This document shows positions 42,770 to 54,355 of a stretch of 64,000 nucleotides of DNA, piece by piece. Origin of the DNA: Rugalucina vietnamica (taxonomy: Eukaryota; Mollusca; Bivalvia; Lucinida; Lucinidae); assembly GCA_964017185.1 (NCBI GenBank), contig OZ024875.1, positions 44,657,986 to 44,721,985 on the forward strand, read 5' to 3'. The notes under the pieces are model-generated. The model did not search any database. It worked only from the letters and a program-made list of their open reading frames with translations, and had not been told where the DNA came from. The position numbers were made by a program, and so were the translations under genes. The stretch's first letter is position 1, and each line of letters begins with the position of its first letter.

Positions 42770-44169
42770 TATATACATAGCTAGGCAGATTAAGTCAATT
42801 TTTAATAAAAATCGTGCATTTGGTGAAACAAGCATGAAATTTGGCATGTAGGCTCAGAATGCCCAACTGTTTTGAAAAATATCGTTGTCCAGCCAAAAAT
42901 TCAAAATGGCGGACAAAATGGCCGCCATTTTCAAAATGGCCGCCCTGAAAGACTACAGATCATAGTTTGCTATCTAAAACTTCACTGCATTGACTGATTT
43001 TCAGGTATTTGGTGTCAATGTCCATGTTTAAGAACCCATTGAATCTAAATTTCTACTTAATATTCAAAATGGCGGACAAAATGGACGGAGATTTTCAAAA
43101 TGGCCACCACTGAAGGCTTGAATTACAGTTTTTCATCTTACATTTCACTGCATTGACCGATTTTGATGCTTTTGGTGTCTAAATGTATGTAAATGAACCA
43201 ATAGAATATTAATATTCACATAGTTTTCTAATATTTATCATTTTCCATGACATATTTGTCAAATGTAAAGCAAAAACCTCATCCTTTAATGAGCAAAATG
43301 CAGTTTATATGTAGCCGTCTGATAAAATTTAATGATTTTAGTTGCCCTTAATTTTGTATGAAGTTGATATGAATATGTCCGGTGATAATATTTAATTGCA
43401 TTTTATGTGTTTAGCAATTTACACCATTAAAATCAACTGACAATTCACCATTTTGATTGTAAAATGGGACCGTTGTATAAATGAAATTGTTATTTTTGCG
43501 CCTTATCTTGTGTAACGAGAGTGAAATTATTCCTTCTTTTAAAAACTTCACTACATTGATTGATTTGTTACGTTTTTGGTGTCAATGTCCATAATTAAGA
43601 ACCCATTGAATCTAAATGTTTACTTAATATTGATGATTTCGGACAAAATGGCGACCATTTTCAAAACTGACGCCACTGAAGACTTGAATGACAGTTTTTC
43701 ATCTTACAATGAAAGTGTAAATGAACATATATAATATAAATATTCACATAGTTTTCTTGTATTTATCATTGGTCATGACATACTTGCCAAATATAAAGCA
43801 ATAACATCAGCCTTTAATGTGCAAAATGCACTTTATATGGAGCCGTTTGATGAAAATAATGATTTAGTTGCATTTGTTTTTGTATGAATTTGATATGAAA
43901 ATGTCAGGTGATTATATTTAGGGATTATCTCTTTAATTTTTTTTTAGCAATTAACACTAATAAAAATCAAAATGGTGGCCATCTTTTATCCATACAGGTA
44001 CTTTCCTTTATAAATGGTAATTTACCGTTTTGATTGTAAAATGGGACCGTAGTATAAACGAGATTGTTATTTCTTCTTTTAAAATAAATGCACCATAAAT
44101 GTCCATGACGCCCTTTGTAATCAACAATTATTGTATGGATTTATGCCCCCTTATAATGCTGTCTGTAAG

Positions 44170-44940
44170 ACAGGCGTAAGTATCAGTGCCATTTTTGTGG
44201 TAGTTGCGTGCATTGGATACACAATAAATGTAATGGCATGAAGGGCACAATGTGTCCTTGCCCTGATTTCAACTGTGCTTCATGCTTGGGCTTAGCTAGT
44301 CCTATGGATGGAACAGACAAATTGGAAGTGGAGTTTGGTGATGAAAAGAAAAAGAGGAAGAACACCCACCAAGAAGCATCTATAGAAGTTCTGACGACTT
44401 GTTTGGCGTCGAGGACCAATATGTCAAATAAGGTGGAACATGTCACATAAATTTGCTATTAAGGGATATGGTCTCTGGTGGTGGCTGTGAACTACTTTAA
44501 CCCGATAGCGGGTGTAGTCAACCTGCGTGAGAAGTGTCATGTTTCATGCTGCAGACACTTGGTCCATGCCTGTGACTACTCTGAACCATATTCAATATCA
44601 TGGCAAGCAATGGTCCATTTGATTTGTAATGTCAAACAAAATGATGAAGCTAGCTCTTTCTCTCAAAGCTTTCAACTCTCGTACTTTGCACTAATAGAAT
44701 GAGATTGTTTGGGTATGTCGTGTGTAGCGATGGAAAGATTGCCCAAGTACGCAAACTGCACAGAAGAGACAATGCAGGCCAAAGACAACTTAGGGTGAAT
44801 TATTTCGAGATGGCAGAAAGAAACTTGGAATTGATTTAACCACCCTGAAAACTGGTCTGAACAGACGGAGGCATTTGCGGGGAAGACTTGTCAACACTCA
44901 GATGAGGAAAATGGACTATAAACTGGATATAATGATAGTA
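44170..44940 (+). pseudogene. LINE ORF2 C-terminal fossil in the left arm
   Basis: Reads CHFCGSCVHWIHNKCNGMKG, CPCPDFNCASCLGLASPMDG (a Cys-rich zinc-knuckle-like block), then in shifted frames CVRSVMFHAADTWS, ICNVKQNDE-like and FGYVVCSDGKIA-like strings. This order is the C-terminal region common in invertebrate non-LTR retrotransposons. Multiple frameshifts. Mirror copy at 45170-46010. Confidence 0.65.
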
Positions 44941-45019
44941 TGATAAAAAAAAATTAGACTCATGTTTTCAGACCTTTTCTAACCATATTCATGTTAGATG
45001 TATCAAATTTCTGTCAAAT

Positions 45020-45110
45020 CTAACAGTGATGTCACCACTGTGCCCTGCTTGTGCCCTGCTTGTGTATAGACAGACACTCTTTTCTCTACACCTACACAAT
45101 TTAAGGGCAG
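45020..45110. other. Centre of the giant inverted repeat
   Basis: Unpaired segment with a direct duplication of GTGCCCTGCTT. The arms pair outward from TTAGATGTATCAAATTTCTG and its inverse near 45105. Confidence 0.65.
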
Positions 45111-45169
45111 AAAATTGATACATCTAACCTGAATATGATTAGAAAGGCCTGAAAATAAAAATCTAATTC

Positions 45170-46010
45170 ATCATCATAACATCATTAAATCCAGTTTATA
45201 GTCCATTTTGCTCTACTGAGGGTTGAACTTTCTGCCAAGTATTCCTCGCAAATGCCGTTCAGACCGGTTTTGAGGGTAGCTAAATCCATTCCAAGTTTCT
45301 TTCTGCCATCTTGCAATACTTCATCCCAAGTTCTCTTTGGGGTGCATTATCACTTCTGTGCAATTTGCGTACTTAAGCAATCCTTCCATCGCAACATTCC
45401 ACATGCCCAGACCATGCAAAGTGCAGCATCCAAAGTTTGGATGTCAAGCTTTTAGAGAAAAAGCTAGCTTTATCATTTTCTTTGACATAGCAAATCAAAT
45501 GGACCACTGCCCTGTCATAACACCGGAGATGGTTTAGAGTAGTAACAGGCATGGCACAAGTCTCTGCAGCATAAAACATAACACTTCTCATACAGGTTGA
45601 TTACACCTGCTATCGGGTCAGATGCGACAGGTTGCAGTTTACAAGGGGGTGCAATTGGCGGGACTTTACTCAAACTGATTTCCAGCGTGTAACAACAGCC
45701 AGTTCACAGCCACCACAAGAGACCATATCCCTAAATAGCAAAACTATGTGACCCGTTCCACCTTATTGGACATACTGGTCCTCGACGTCAACTAAGTCTG
45801 CAGGATTTCTATAGACGCTTCTTGATGGGTGTTCTCCCTCTGTTTCTTTTCATCACCAAACTCCACCTCCATTTTGTCTGTTCCATCCATAGGACTAGCT
45901 AAGCCCAAACATGAAGCACAGTTGAAATCAGGGCAAGGACACATTGTGCCCTTCATGCCATAACATTTATTGTGTATCCAATACACGCAACTACCACAAA
46001 AATGGCACTG
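45170..46010 (-). pseudogene. LINE ORF2 C-terminal fossil in the right arm
   Basis: Minus-strand mirror of 44170-44940: YWIHNKCYGMKGTMCPCPDF and on, MRSVMFYAAETCAMPVTTLN, HFAWSGHVECCDGRIA. Several substitutions and frame breaks differ from the left arm, so the inversion is old. Confidence 0.65.
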
Positions 46011-46600
46011 ATACCTATACCTGTATTACAGACACCATTTCAAGTGAACAAAAATCCATATATTTCATACAATAATTGTCAATTACAAAGGGTAGCATGG
46101 ACATTTATGTTGTATTAATTTAAAAAGAAGGAATAATTTCATTCTTGTTACACAAGATAAGGCGCAAAAATAACAATTCCATTGATACAATGTTCCCATT
46201 TTACAATCAAAATGGTGAATTGCCAGTTTTAAAGGAAAGTACCTGTATGGACAAAACATGGCAACCATTTTAAGTTTAATGGTGTACATTGCTAAACACA
46301 TTAAATGCAAAGAGATAATCATTAAATGTAATCACCTGACATATTCATATCCACTTTATACAAAAATAAAGGCAACTAAACTCATTATATTTTATCAGAC
46401 GGCTGCCTACAAAATACAATTTGCACATTAAAGGCTGATGATTTTGCTTTACATTTGACAAATATGTCATGGCAAATAATTAATACAAGAAAACTATGTG
46501 TATATTCATAATCTATAGGTTCATTTACATACATTAAGTCATCAAAAGCATCAAAATCGGTCAATGCAGTGAAATGTAAGATGAAAAACTGTAATTCAAA

Positions 46601-47542
46601 CCTTTTCTAAATTTTATCGTAGACACTATGAATTGATTTCCAAATATAATGTTGGGTTAAAGACGCTTTTAAGTGAGGGTCTTTCGGAACCAGAATTTTA
46701 TGGTGACTTGGTTTACAAATTTAAGAAACTTATAGGAAGTAATGATTTTTCTTTTCAGTTTAGAAAAATCATAACACGTTACAGACGTATAGGTTATAAC
46801 TTGAATGTTATGCGACAGTCTGCATGCTTAGTTTTTAACCCAATCACGGTTGATAACTATGCTGCCTTCTTTAATTGCACGCCGGTGGGTCGGGCGTCAG
46901 ACTCTATGATGGCCCCGACTTAAAGCTATTCAATTTAGTTGGTTGGGGCCGGAACTTCTTGTCTGTTGCTTGGCCCACCGGGGTCCAACTGATGTTTTTC
47001 TTTAGCTCCGGAGTTAGTAAGTTATTTGGCGCCCAGGGATCTCCATCGTCGGGCAGCTTACTGAATCAGTGAGTCCTGTTTTTGATTCATCAGGATGTTT
47101 ATCATGATTTATTTGTTTGTTCTTGATGATTCATTTACTATTTAGAGATTCACCGCGGGGACCGGGGGGCTAGCTGAATGTTATGAACCACTGCAGAAGC
47201 TGAGGGTGAGGTTACGGACGTGTAAAATCGATTTAAACCCGCCAGTAACTTTGTGTTACTGATCGTTCCAAGTCGATACTTCTGTGGTGTTTTTTTTTTT
47301 GTTTTATGTCTTGGTGTTTAAAATATTTTTGTGCTGTTGGCGCCTTATGTATGTTTGCATATTTTTAGTTAAGTTAAGGTAACTGAGTGGCCACCTATTG
47401 GGAAAATAGCTGCTCATTCGGCTTACGAAATGTTTTCATGGTATAAGTACCTGATTGCTAGTTTGTTTTTTCCCACCTTGGTTTTTGGAGTGGGAGTCTT
47501 TTTCTGATTGCGCCTTTTCCTGATCTTTGCCTACTTGTACTT
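46601..47542 (+). mobile_element. RT element copy R7 inserted in the right arm
   Basis: 5'-truncated: starts CCTTTTCTAAATTTTATCGT and is open for ~105 codons to the stop near 46921, followed by the full-length 3' UTR to TACTTGTACTTTC. Comparison with the left arm shows that about 10-15 bp of the target were lost on insertion and no clear duplication was made. Confidence 0.85.
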
Positions 47543-47865
47543 TCTTTCAATGGCGGCCATTTTGAAAATGGCCACCATTTTGTCGGCAATTATGAATATT
47601 AAGTGGATGGGTTCTTAAGCACAGACACTGACACCACAAACCTAAAAATCAGTCAATGCAGTGAAGTTTTAGATAGCAAACTATGATCCTTTGTTTTTCA
47701 GGGCGGCCATTTTGAAAATGGCGACCATTTTGTCCGCCATTTTGAATTTTCGGCTGGACAACGGTATTTTTCAAAATAGTAGGGCATTCTGAGCCTACAT
47801 GCCAAATTTCATGCTTGTTTCACCAAATGCACGATTGTTTCACTAATCTGCCTAGCTAACATGTA

Positions 47866-48711
47866 TCTTTTAACTTGTAACAGATTTCTGGCGCTTAGCT
47901 GGCATTGGCACTTTGCGTTCATTTTTCTCAAAACATCTCGACAATGTTAAAGTGTTTATATTACGTGCTCGTTTATACAATTTTAGCCTCCCTTCGTTCG
48001 ACGGTATGGACATCGCTTATAAAAAAATGATGTCAAGACCAGATTTTCAATCCAATGTATCCAATGTAGTGTAGTCTATCCGTCTCCGATGATGGCCGAT
48101 TAGTAAGATAATAGATTGTGAAAATCAGGTAAAACTGGTCATATAATCCACAGCATAGACATATAATTATTCGTACGGACATGAGAAAATAGATCTTTAA
48201 CACTGATTATCCGTACGGACATGGAGCATTCTATATCGTGTACTTGCCACCTTGTGAACCTTCCGCTCAGGTGCGAATAGTAGTTTCTTGCAATTTAACA
48301 CCAACTTCTAATCTAGTGCAAACCGATTTCTGAGAGTACTGACCTAATAAGTAAATACTTGGCATAAATATCTTGTGTGATAGAGTAGTATCGAAGGAGG
48401 TACAAGTATTTTATGTTCTAATTATGTGTTTTCTGAGCAAGTAAGCAATTCCTCAAAATATTCGAACGAGATACTCGAAAATCTTTGCGAGAACTTTATT
48501 CTTGCTAAATATAAAATACGAATTTCTTGTACTTGTATTTAATGTTCATGCTAATAAAACCTCACTAACAGCTATTATTTATCCAAGAAAACTTCACAAA
48601 GTCAAGAATGTGTGAATAAATAAGAATTATACATGTACATATAGACAATTCGAGAAATAAAGTACAAGCGAAATTTCAAAAATTGCTTTAATTAAACATG
48701 CATTTTTTTAG
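47866..48711. other. No recognisable feature
   Basis: AT-rich. CACCTTGTGAACCTTCCGCT + CAGGTGCG at ~48245 may be a decayed Helentron-type hairpin, and CGTACGGACATG occurs twice (48173, 48212). Confidence 0.4.
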
Positions 48712-48899
48712 GACTATCCGAGAATATAGCAACCACAAAGCTGATCAGCGCCTTTGTTTTCGCTACTCGGATAGTGCAATTCCTCTACTTTAAAAATCCA
48801 AAACTTCCATCCCCTAGCCCTTTTTAGTATTTGTACAGCTCGATTTGTGTCGGACCTGTTCGAAAAGCACATTGCTGGTTTTCTAATGGGGCGACTCAT
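48712..48899 (-). mobile_element. MITE family 1 copy, left part deleted
   Basis: AAGCTGATCAGCGCCTTTGT to TGCTGGTTTTCTAATGGGGC + GACTCA. The first half of the palindrome is missing. Confidence 0.75.
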
Positions 48900-49089
48900 A
48901 ATATATTTGCTCATTTTTTAACAGCTAAACCTGCAATTGACGTCAACTCCATCATGTGCTGTAAGCCCGGAGTAAGGTTTTGACTCCTGAAATGATTCCT
49001 CTTCACGAGCAAATGTGAGAATAAAATATAAACGGAAAAGCTAGAAAGTGTCACATTGAGGTGACGATGCTCATCTAGAATTCGAGCCA

Positions 49090-49362
49090 TTACGAGAACT
49101 CGCCCTTGCAATTAACAGAGATTTTTAAAAGCGTAAAAAATGAAATTTTTTAATAGATTTTTTTTTTATATTTTTCTTATTTTTGCTCAAAACATAGATT
49201 GTGGGTACACGTTAGAACCGCCTCGACGAGGCGGTTCTAACGAGTACCCACAATCTATGTTTTGGAGCAAAAATAAGAAAAATAGGTATACCCCTGCATA
49301 CCCCAGTTTTGCTATATAAAATTGGGGTTTAAGGGGGTATATGTTTATGTTTTCCTAATGTA
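49090..49362 (+). mobile_element. MITE family 2 copy
   Basis: Complete with central palindrome GTTAGAACCGCCTCGACGAG and its inverse. The right end TATGTTTTCCTAATG is slightly mutated. Confidence 0.8.
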
Positions 49363-49514
49363 CCGAAAATATCGCCGCTAATAAGTCGGACTTATTTTAA
49401 TACACAGACAGATGGTCCCGTACAAACCATACTGATGTGCAATGTATCAGACAACCAGAAAATTATCAATTAGTTAATACCTTAATTCGTATTTGATTTT
49501 TACAAACAAAAATT

Positions 49515-49516
49515 GA

Positions 49517-49567
<51 letters not shown>

Positions 49568-49568
49568 T
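49515..49568. repeat. (ATT)n microsatellite
   Basis: About 17 ATT units. Confidence 0.95.
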
Positions 49569-49689
49569 AATTGCTTTTCAAATATGGACAAGTTAAATTG
49601 ACTCCATTTATCACCACCTATCCGTTAACAAATTGTAAGCTCTTAGCTGTAATACGTTTTGACATACTAAGATTAAAAATAATAGCCGA

Positions 49690-49867
49690 AGCATCAACTT
49701 GCCCATGCAATATAGAGAACAAAAAATTTCGTTGGACAAATTTATGCTCAAAGTATACATTGTGGGTATACGTTAGAACCGCCTCGGCGGTATACCCCTG
49801 CATACCCCAGTTTTGTTATATAGTGGGGTAAAAGGGGGTATACGTTACACGGACATGTTTTCTTGGT
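49690..49867 (+). mobile_element. MITE family 2 copy with palindrome half deleted
   Basis: CAACTTGCCCATGCAATATA at the left. One arm GTTAGAACCGCCTCGGCGG is joined directly to the TATACCCCTGCATACCCCAG right part. The loss of the second arm is what replication slippage across a hairpin would produce. Confidence 0.75.
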
Positions 49868-50126
49868 GAATATCTAATGGTTTAATGCGGAAAATGTATT
49901 ACTTTGTTTTCCAACAGTAACTTGGCTCGAAGGATTGTCGCATAAACAAGGTGCTATGTGGCATGATGTTTTTCTTTGATTTTATAGCTTTTTTTTCTCG
50001 TTAAGGTCGTTCACATGAGAGCAATGACTGTCAAGAAACGATTTCGAAGGAGACATGTGTTTGTTAACCTTATATGGCAGTGCAGTCTTTATTTGTAGTG
50101 ATACTCAAGGGAGAGATTACTGTACA

Positions 50127-50405
50127 TGACGAAAACTTGCCCATGCAATAAACAGATATTTTTTTTTAGCTTTAAAAATTGTAATTTTTTCGGCTGAAAA
50201 AGTTTGATGTTTTTCTTATTTTTGCTCAAAACATAGATTGTGGGTACTCGTTAGAACCGCCTCGGCGAGGCGGTTCTAACGTGTACCCACAATCTATGTT
50301 TTGAGCAAAAATAAGAAAAATAGGTATAACCCTGCATACCCCAGTGTTGCTATATAAAAGTGGGGTTCAAGGGGGTATACATAACACGGACATGTTTGCA
50401 TGATG
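50127..50405 (+). mobile_element. MITE family 2 copy
   Basis: Complete: ACGAAAACTTGCCCATGCAA to ACACGGACATGTTTGCATGATG. Confidence 0.8.
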
Positions 50406-50979
50406 GTAATGATTTGCAACAAGTTGATGTAAAACAATACACGCCTGGACTTAATGTGGATTGTTGTAAATATTCTCAGATAAATTATACTTAAGGAATA
50501 AAAATGCACAACACAATCAAGAAAATTAAGCTGTTTCATATGTCTGTATTTGACGTTTTGATAAAAAGCATTTTAGAAATGACTTGCTGATTGCTTGTTG
50601 TATGTAATGAAATCAGAAAACGCCATTATATTGATAAAATTAAAGACAAATCGTAAGAAAAACAAAAGAAAAACAAAAAAACGTAAAATGTGTTGTACAG
50701 TATACGTAGAGGCTACGGTAAAGATGTCAAATCTTTTTCATGCGACTTGATACTGTGCAATAACTATTATCGTCATTGTATACTTTGGTCCCATTCCATG
50801 TTAAGTGATTAATCTAAAGCAAAAATGTACAGTAATGCAAAATGAGCAACTAACGTCATGTTATTTCAATTATTTGTTGAGTACCATATTTTTGAACCAA
50901 ACTTGCCCATGCAATAAACAGAGGCTGACCTTGATTTTAAAGCAACACTGACAACTAAGGTTCCGTAGAAGAACCCATT

Positions 50980-51245
50980 ACGAAAACATGCCCATGCAAT
51001 TTACAGAAATTTGTTTTGGCTGTAAAAAATCTAAAATTCCATTAGAAATGTTTTGATAATATTCTTAGTTTTGCTCAAAACATATACAGGTACACGTTAG
51101 AACCGCCTCGCTGTGGCAAGTACCCACAATCTTTGTTTTGGAGCAAAAATAAGAAAAAAAGTATAGCCCTGCATACCCCAGTTTTGCAACATGTATATAA
51201 AAGTGGGGAATAAGGGGGTAAATATTATACGGAAATGTTATCCTG
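50980..51245 (+). mobile_element. MITE family 2 copy, decayed centre
   Basis: ACGAAAACATGCCCATGCAA at the left, one AGAACCGCCTCGCTGTGG arm, GCATACCCCAGTTTTGC, and ACGGAAATGTTATCCTGA at the right. Confidence 0.7.
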
Positions 51246-52069
51246 AGTACTAGTCTAAGAGCGCGTGTTTGGACATTCGTTAATCTGGGTATATGGAGTA
51301 ATGCAAAGGAAAATAACTGACAATCTGCAATGTTGCGTCATGTGACTGTTACCTAAAGTTTTACAGTTTTTCGCTTTTAAATCAGAACAAACTGAACGTA
51401 ATAGGTTTCTCTAAAATGCAGGGTATTGACTTTGACGTTATGCTGGGGTTGTTATTGACGTCTGAAGTTCTAAGGTCATTATGTTTATAGAAATAATCAT
51501 CTTATTAATACAAAATTGCCGGATTTAATGCCTTTTTTAGCATTGACGTTTCTGACATTAAGCGTTTCAAAGCATATTCTTTTGTGACTAACTATTCAAT
51601 GGTTACATCTGCAGGGATTTTGCAAACGATAAAAATGGTTTTGGTTCAAATTTGACTTTTATTGATCATGCTTCCAGAGTGTGTTACTGTAGGTCAGAGA
51701 TTACGCGCACGCTATCAAGCGTGCATGTACATAATCAACAAAGTGTCTAGCTTTTCCTGATCATTGCCTACATGTACTTGTACCTTTTTACCTGCTATTA
51801 TTTGACCTTTAGGTACTGGCTTCATATATATGTAATACGACCAGTTACATACCATGCTTACATTACAAAGCCTGCTTACAATTACCCAAAGTATTTGTTG
51901 CGTTTCTTTATTCATTAAGTATATTTTAGTCAGAGAAAACGCATATAAAGTCCCATTTGGATAATTAAAGCTGGGATTTCTATGGAACATTTGGTTTTGA
52001 CAGAATAATAACCTTACTACAATGTACAATTTGTTTTTTGAAGTGAGGTAAAAAAATACTTCATATTAT
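51246..52069. other. No gene; one RT 3' UTR scrap
   Basis: CTTTTCCTGATCATTGCCTA + CATGTACTTGTACCTTTT at 51747-51790 is the extreme end of the RT element. Nothing else recognised. Confidence 0.45.
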
Positions 52070-52309
52070 GTGACCTGTTATTTCGACAGACTGCAGATGT
52101 TTGTCACCGGCAATTACAAAAAGAAAAAAAATCAAATAGCCGAAGGTTCCACTGTTCGGATAGCTCCAATAAAAATAAAACTGAGATCTATTAAGGACAA
52201 TGAGCATTTTAATGAGAAAAGAAATGACCCATTCCACTGTTTCGGCTACTTAAGCCTCTTAAGTGATCCTTCAAATTTGGCAACATGGAGCCAAAGTGAA
52301 ATGATGTAA
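52070..52309 (+). CDS. Unrecognised exon-like segment E, most intact copy
   Basis: A T-rich acceptor-like tract ends TATTTCGACAG at 52091, followed by an open frame to TAA 52307-52309. The frame contains KIKLRSIKDNEHFNEKRNDP, FHCFGYLSLLSDPSNLATWS and QSEMM. Similar but stop-containing versions occur at 53600-53710, 57258-57310 and 41415-41470, so the family has been copied several times. The segment is polar, with no membrane span. I do not recognise the domain. It may be the last exon of a small multigene family or a mobile exon. Confidence 0.35.
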   Translation: MTCYFDRLQMFVTGNYKKKKNQIAEGSTVRIAPIKIKLRSIKDNEHFNEKRNDPFHCFGYLSLLSDPSNLATWSQSEMM

Positions 52310-52670
52310 TTTTGCAACTGTACATTCAACATAATAGTCGATATGTGACAAATTGGTTTTTCATTTCTGCAGTTGTAGTTATAGTAATTTACGCGAGTTG
52401 CATTTCTATTCTTGTTTGTATCAATTTAAACGGTATCCAAGGAAATTTTTGGTGGATACAAGAGGTTAGTAATGATGATACATGTTTTCAAATCATATTC
52501 TAGGATTAGGCATACAAAATTACATAGATTTGCCCATTTTCCCCGTAAAATTCGTCACACAAGGCGATTTATTAAGGAATCGCTATTTGCACCTGCTTTA
52601 CCCATGCATTTGTTTTGAATAGACTCGTCCATTGAAATGGACTAATCCAGTAGCGCACGTGACGGAACGG

Positions 52671-52709
52671 TATAAAAGGCGAGTGCAAGACCGTTCACTG
52701 TTCAGTTTG
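52671..52709 (+). promoter_or_regulatory. TATA box plus initiator
   Basis: TATAAAAGGC at 52671 and TTCAGTTTG, with an initiator-like TCAGTT at 52702. The presumed +1 A (52704) is 33 nt from the first T of the TATA box, a workable core-promoter spacing. It drives toward the duplicated segment at 52767-53090. It could be an LTR or a gene promoter; no LTR ends could be fixed. Confidence 0.45.
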
Positions 52710-52766
52710 TGCTTGAGACCTGAAGGGGTAACATTGATTAATTACCGATAGAGTAACAAGTAACGG

Positions 52767-53093
52767 ACTTTGGGCCGAAATAGTAACAAACTATCTTCCC
52801 GAGTTCTCTGAGTGTAGCCTAGCTGTACGGAGAGGGCGAGATAGTAGTCTACTATTAGTGCTCGGGTTGGTTGCTGTGTTACTCGATCTGCAGCTCTAAG
52901 TTTGAGAGCTGGAAGACAGGTATCTTGGGACTAATCAGTTCAGGTACTTTGGGCCAGAATAGCAACAGATTGTAATCCCGTGTTCTTTGTGAAGCCTCGC
53001 TTTACCGAGAGGGATATACATCAGATTGCTATTAGAGCTCGGGTAGCTGACTGTGTGTCCAGAGGCAGCGCTAGGTCTCTGTGGTAGAAATAG
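52767..53093 (+). ncRNA. Two ~179-bp direct-repeat units with a conserved stem, downstream of the TATA box
   Basis: ACTTTGGGCC begins each unit (52767 and 52946). Each has CCCG(A/T)G paired with a downstream CTCGGG enclosing ~60-70 nt, with an inner AGGCTTTACC/TAGCTGTACGG-GAGAGGG region similar in both. No ORF spans them. A good donor (TAG|GTAAAAG) follows at 53094. Candidate structured 5' leader or non-coding transcript. The RNA assignment is inference. Confidence 0.3.
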
Positions 53094-53483
53094 GTAAAAG
53101 TCAAGGGCGCTGAGACAGGGAGCTGGAACATAGTTGTGAATTCTTCATTCTTATATGTAATGCTAATTCCTATTGATTCTTTGGCCAAAACTAATCATTT
53201 TTCAAATCATTGGTAATAATCATAAGGCAAGGTAGCCCAAAGGAAAATTATTATACATGTATATCTAACTTTTACATTATATATTATTGTATAAGGCTTT
53301 GGCAGCCCTGGAGAAATAGCTGCCCGAGCCACATTAAGTAGTACACAAGTAGTGACCGCTCGGAGTTAATTCACAGATATTTCGTTACAGATATAAAGAC
53401 TAGTAGATGCAAACCGAGCAAAACTTATATATAAAACTTCGGTTAGAAAATGGTTCTAAACCGATAATGTATTTCTAATTTCT

Positions 53484-53715
53484 CAGAATACCCTCGCTGA
53501 TCTCAAAGGACCAAAAGGAAAATACAATCTGCATTACGGATGATGTACGGGGATACTTTTTAGGGCCGCCACACGGCACAAATAGCAAATAAAAAAGGAA
53601 ACTGAGATCATGAAAGAGCAGCGAGCATATTAATGAGAAAAGGGATGGACCATACAGCGGTTTCGGTTACTAAAGCCTCTTCAGTGACCATTCAGATTTG
53701 GCAAAATGGAGCCAA
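53484..53715 (+). pseudogene. Exon-like segment E, copy with PPHGT block
   Basis: The acceptor-like TATTTCTAATTTCTCAG is followed by IPSLISKDQKENTICITDDV, then RGYFLGPPHGTNSK and a stop, then the KLRS...HINEKR...LAKWSQ block in which two further stops fall. The VRGxxLGPPHGT block recurs at 56050, 57202 and 57402. The family is not recognised. Confidence 0.35.
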
Positions 53716-53738
53716 AGAAAAATACACAATATTACGTA

Positions 53739-53873
53739 AGTAACTTGATCTTATGGAACGGATCACGTCGAGCTGCTGCGCCAGGAAAGGCCCGATCACG
53801 CTCGTCTTCGGTCTTTCCCGGCGCAGCTACGAGACGTAATCCGACCCATCAGATCACGTTACTGAAGTAATAG
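53739..53873. repeat. ~130-bp imperfect palindrome (GC-rich hairpin)
   Basis: The left arm AGTAACTTGATCTTATGGAA, AGCTGCTGCGCCAGGAAAGG pairs with the right arm CTTTCCCGGCGCAGCT, CCCATCAGATCACGTTACT. Stem of ~55 bp with scattered mismatches and a short loop around CGATCACGCTCGTC. Markedly more GC-rich than its surroundings. Possibly a small MITE or a structured RNA. Confidence 0.65.
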
Positions 53874-54311
53874 CATGCGTATTATATACCTACAAAAATA
53901 ATCAGCAATGACGCCGTAAGAATTCAATACAAGTTTTAAATTCGCGACGTTGTGACGGCATACATGTACCTTTCGACATTGCGCCAAAATTTTGATGCCC
54001 ATTTTTACGTCAGAGCTAGAAAAGCCGTTAAATTTTGTTAATTTTGTTTCTTTGATGACAGGCGAACCTCTGATACTTCTGAAACAGTTGATGTTTTACA
54101 AAATAAGACAAAAATAACTCTAGTTGCCATTCATATTTAGATTCTGGCTTCAGGTGCTAGATTTAACAATGTACATGTAGGATGGTCGATACGGAATCGT
54201 ATCAGGTTAGTAGCGTGACAGGATTCCGTATTTTTGTGTCGGAAAATAGGTAGTAACAATGGTTAATTGTGGTAGGTATATAATAAATACTGATATGGAA
54301 ATTCTGATTTC

Positions 54312-54355
54312 TCAGAGTACCATCGCTGATCGCAAAGGACCGAAATAAAAATACC
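54312..54355 (+). pseudogene. Exon-like segment E copy, 5' part, split by element B
   Basis: GATTTCTCAG followed by VPSLIAKDRNKNT, the counterpart of IPSLISKDQKENT at 53484. Interrupted by element B. The remainder (DIRGDLL, then a one-base deletion in the PPHGT block) resumes at 56040. Confidence 0.4.

Larger units (their letters stand above)
42774..47865. mobile_element. Giant inverted repeat (~5 kb, ~2-kb arms)
   Basis: The left arm starts AGCTAGGCAGATTA (42779) and the right arm ends TAATCTGCCTAGCT (47857). Matching sequences recur in mirror order, such as GCATGAAATTTGGCATGTAG, ATGGCGGACAAAATGG blocks, and LINE-like coding. They continue to a ~90-bp unpaired centre at about 45020-45110. 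The left arm carries an extra internal duplication (43020-43500 versus 43590-44060); the right arm carries RT copy R7. Target duplications are not evident, and the left end abuts the mariner-like element. Confidence 0.75.

Noticed and set aside
42458-42847. Pair of 108- and 128-aa ORFs
   Set aside because: They lie in the inverted arm of the mariner-like foldback element and mirror the ORF at 41836; no transposase motif.
52312-52503. 63-aa ORF with a hydrophobic segment after exon-like segment E
   Set aside because: Starts immediately after a stop codon, has no acceptor of its own and no related copy in the window.
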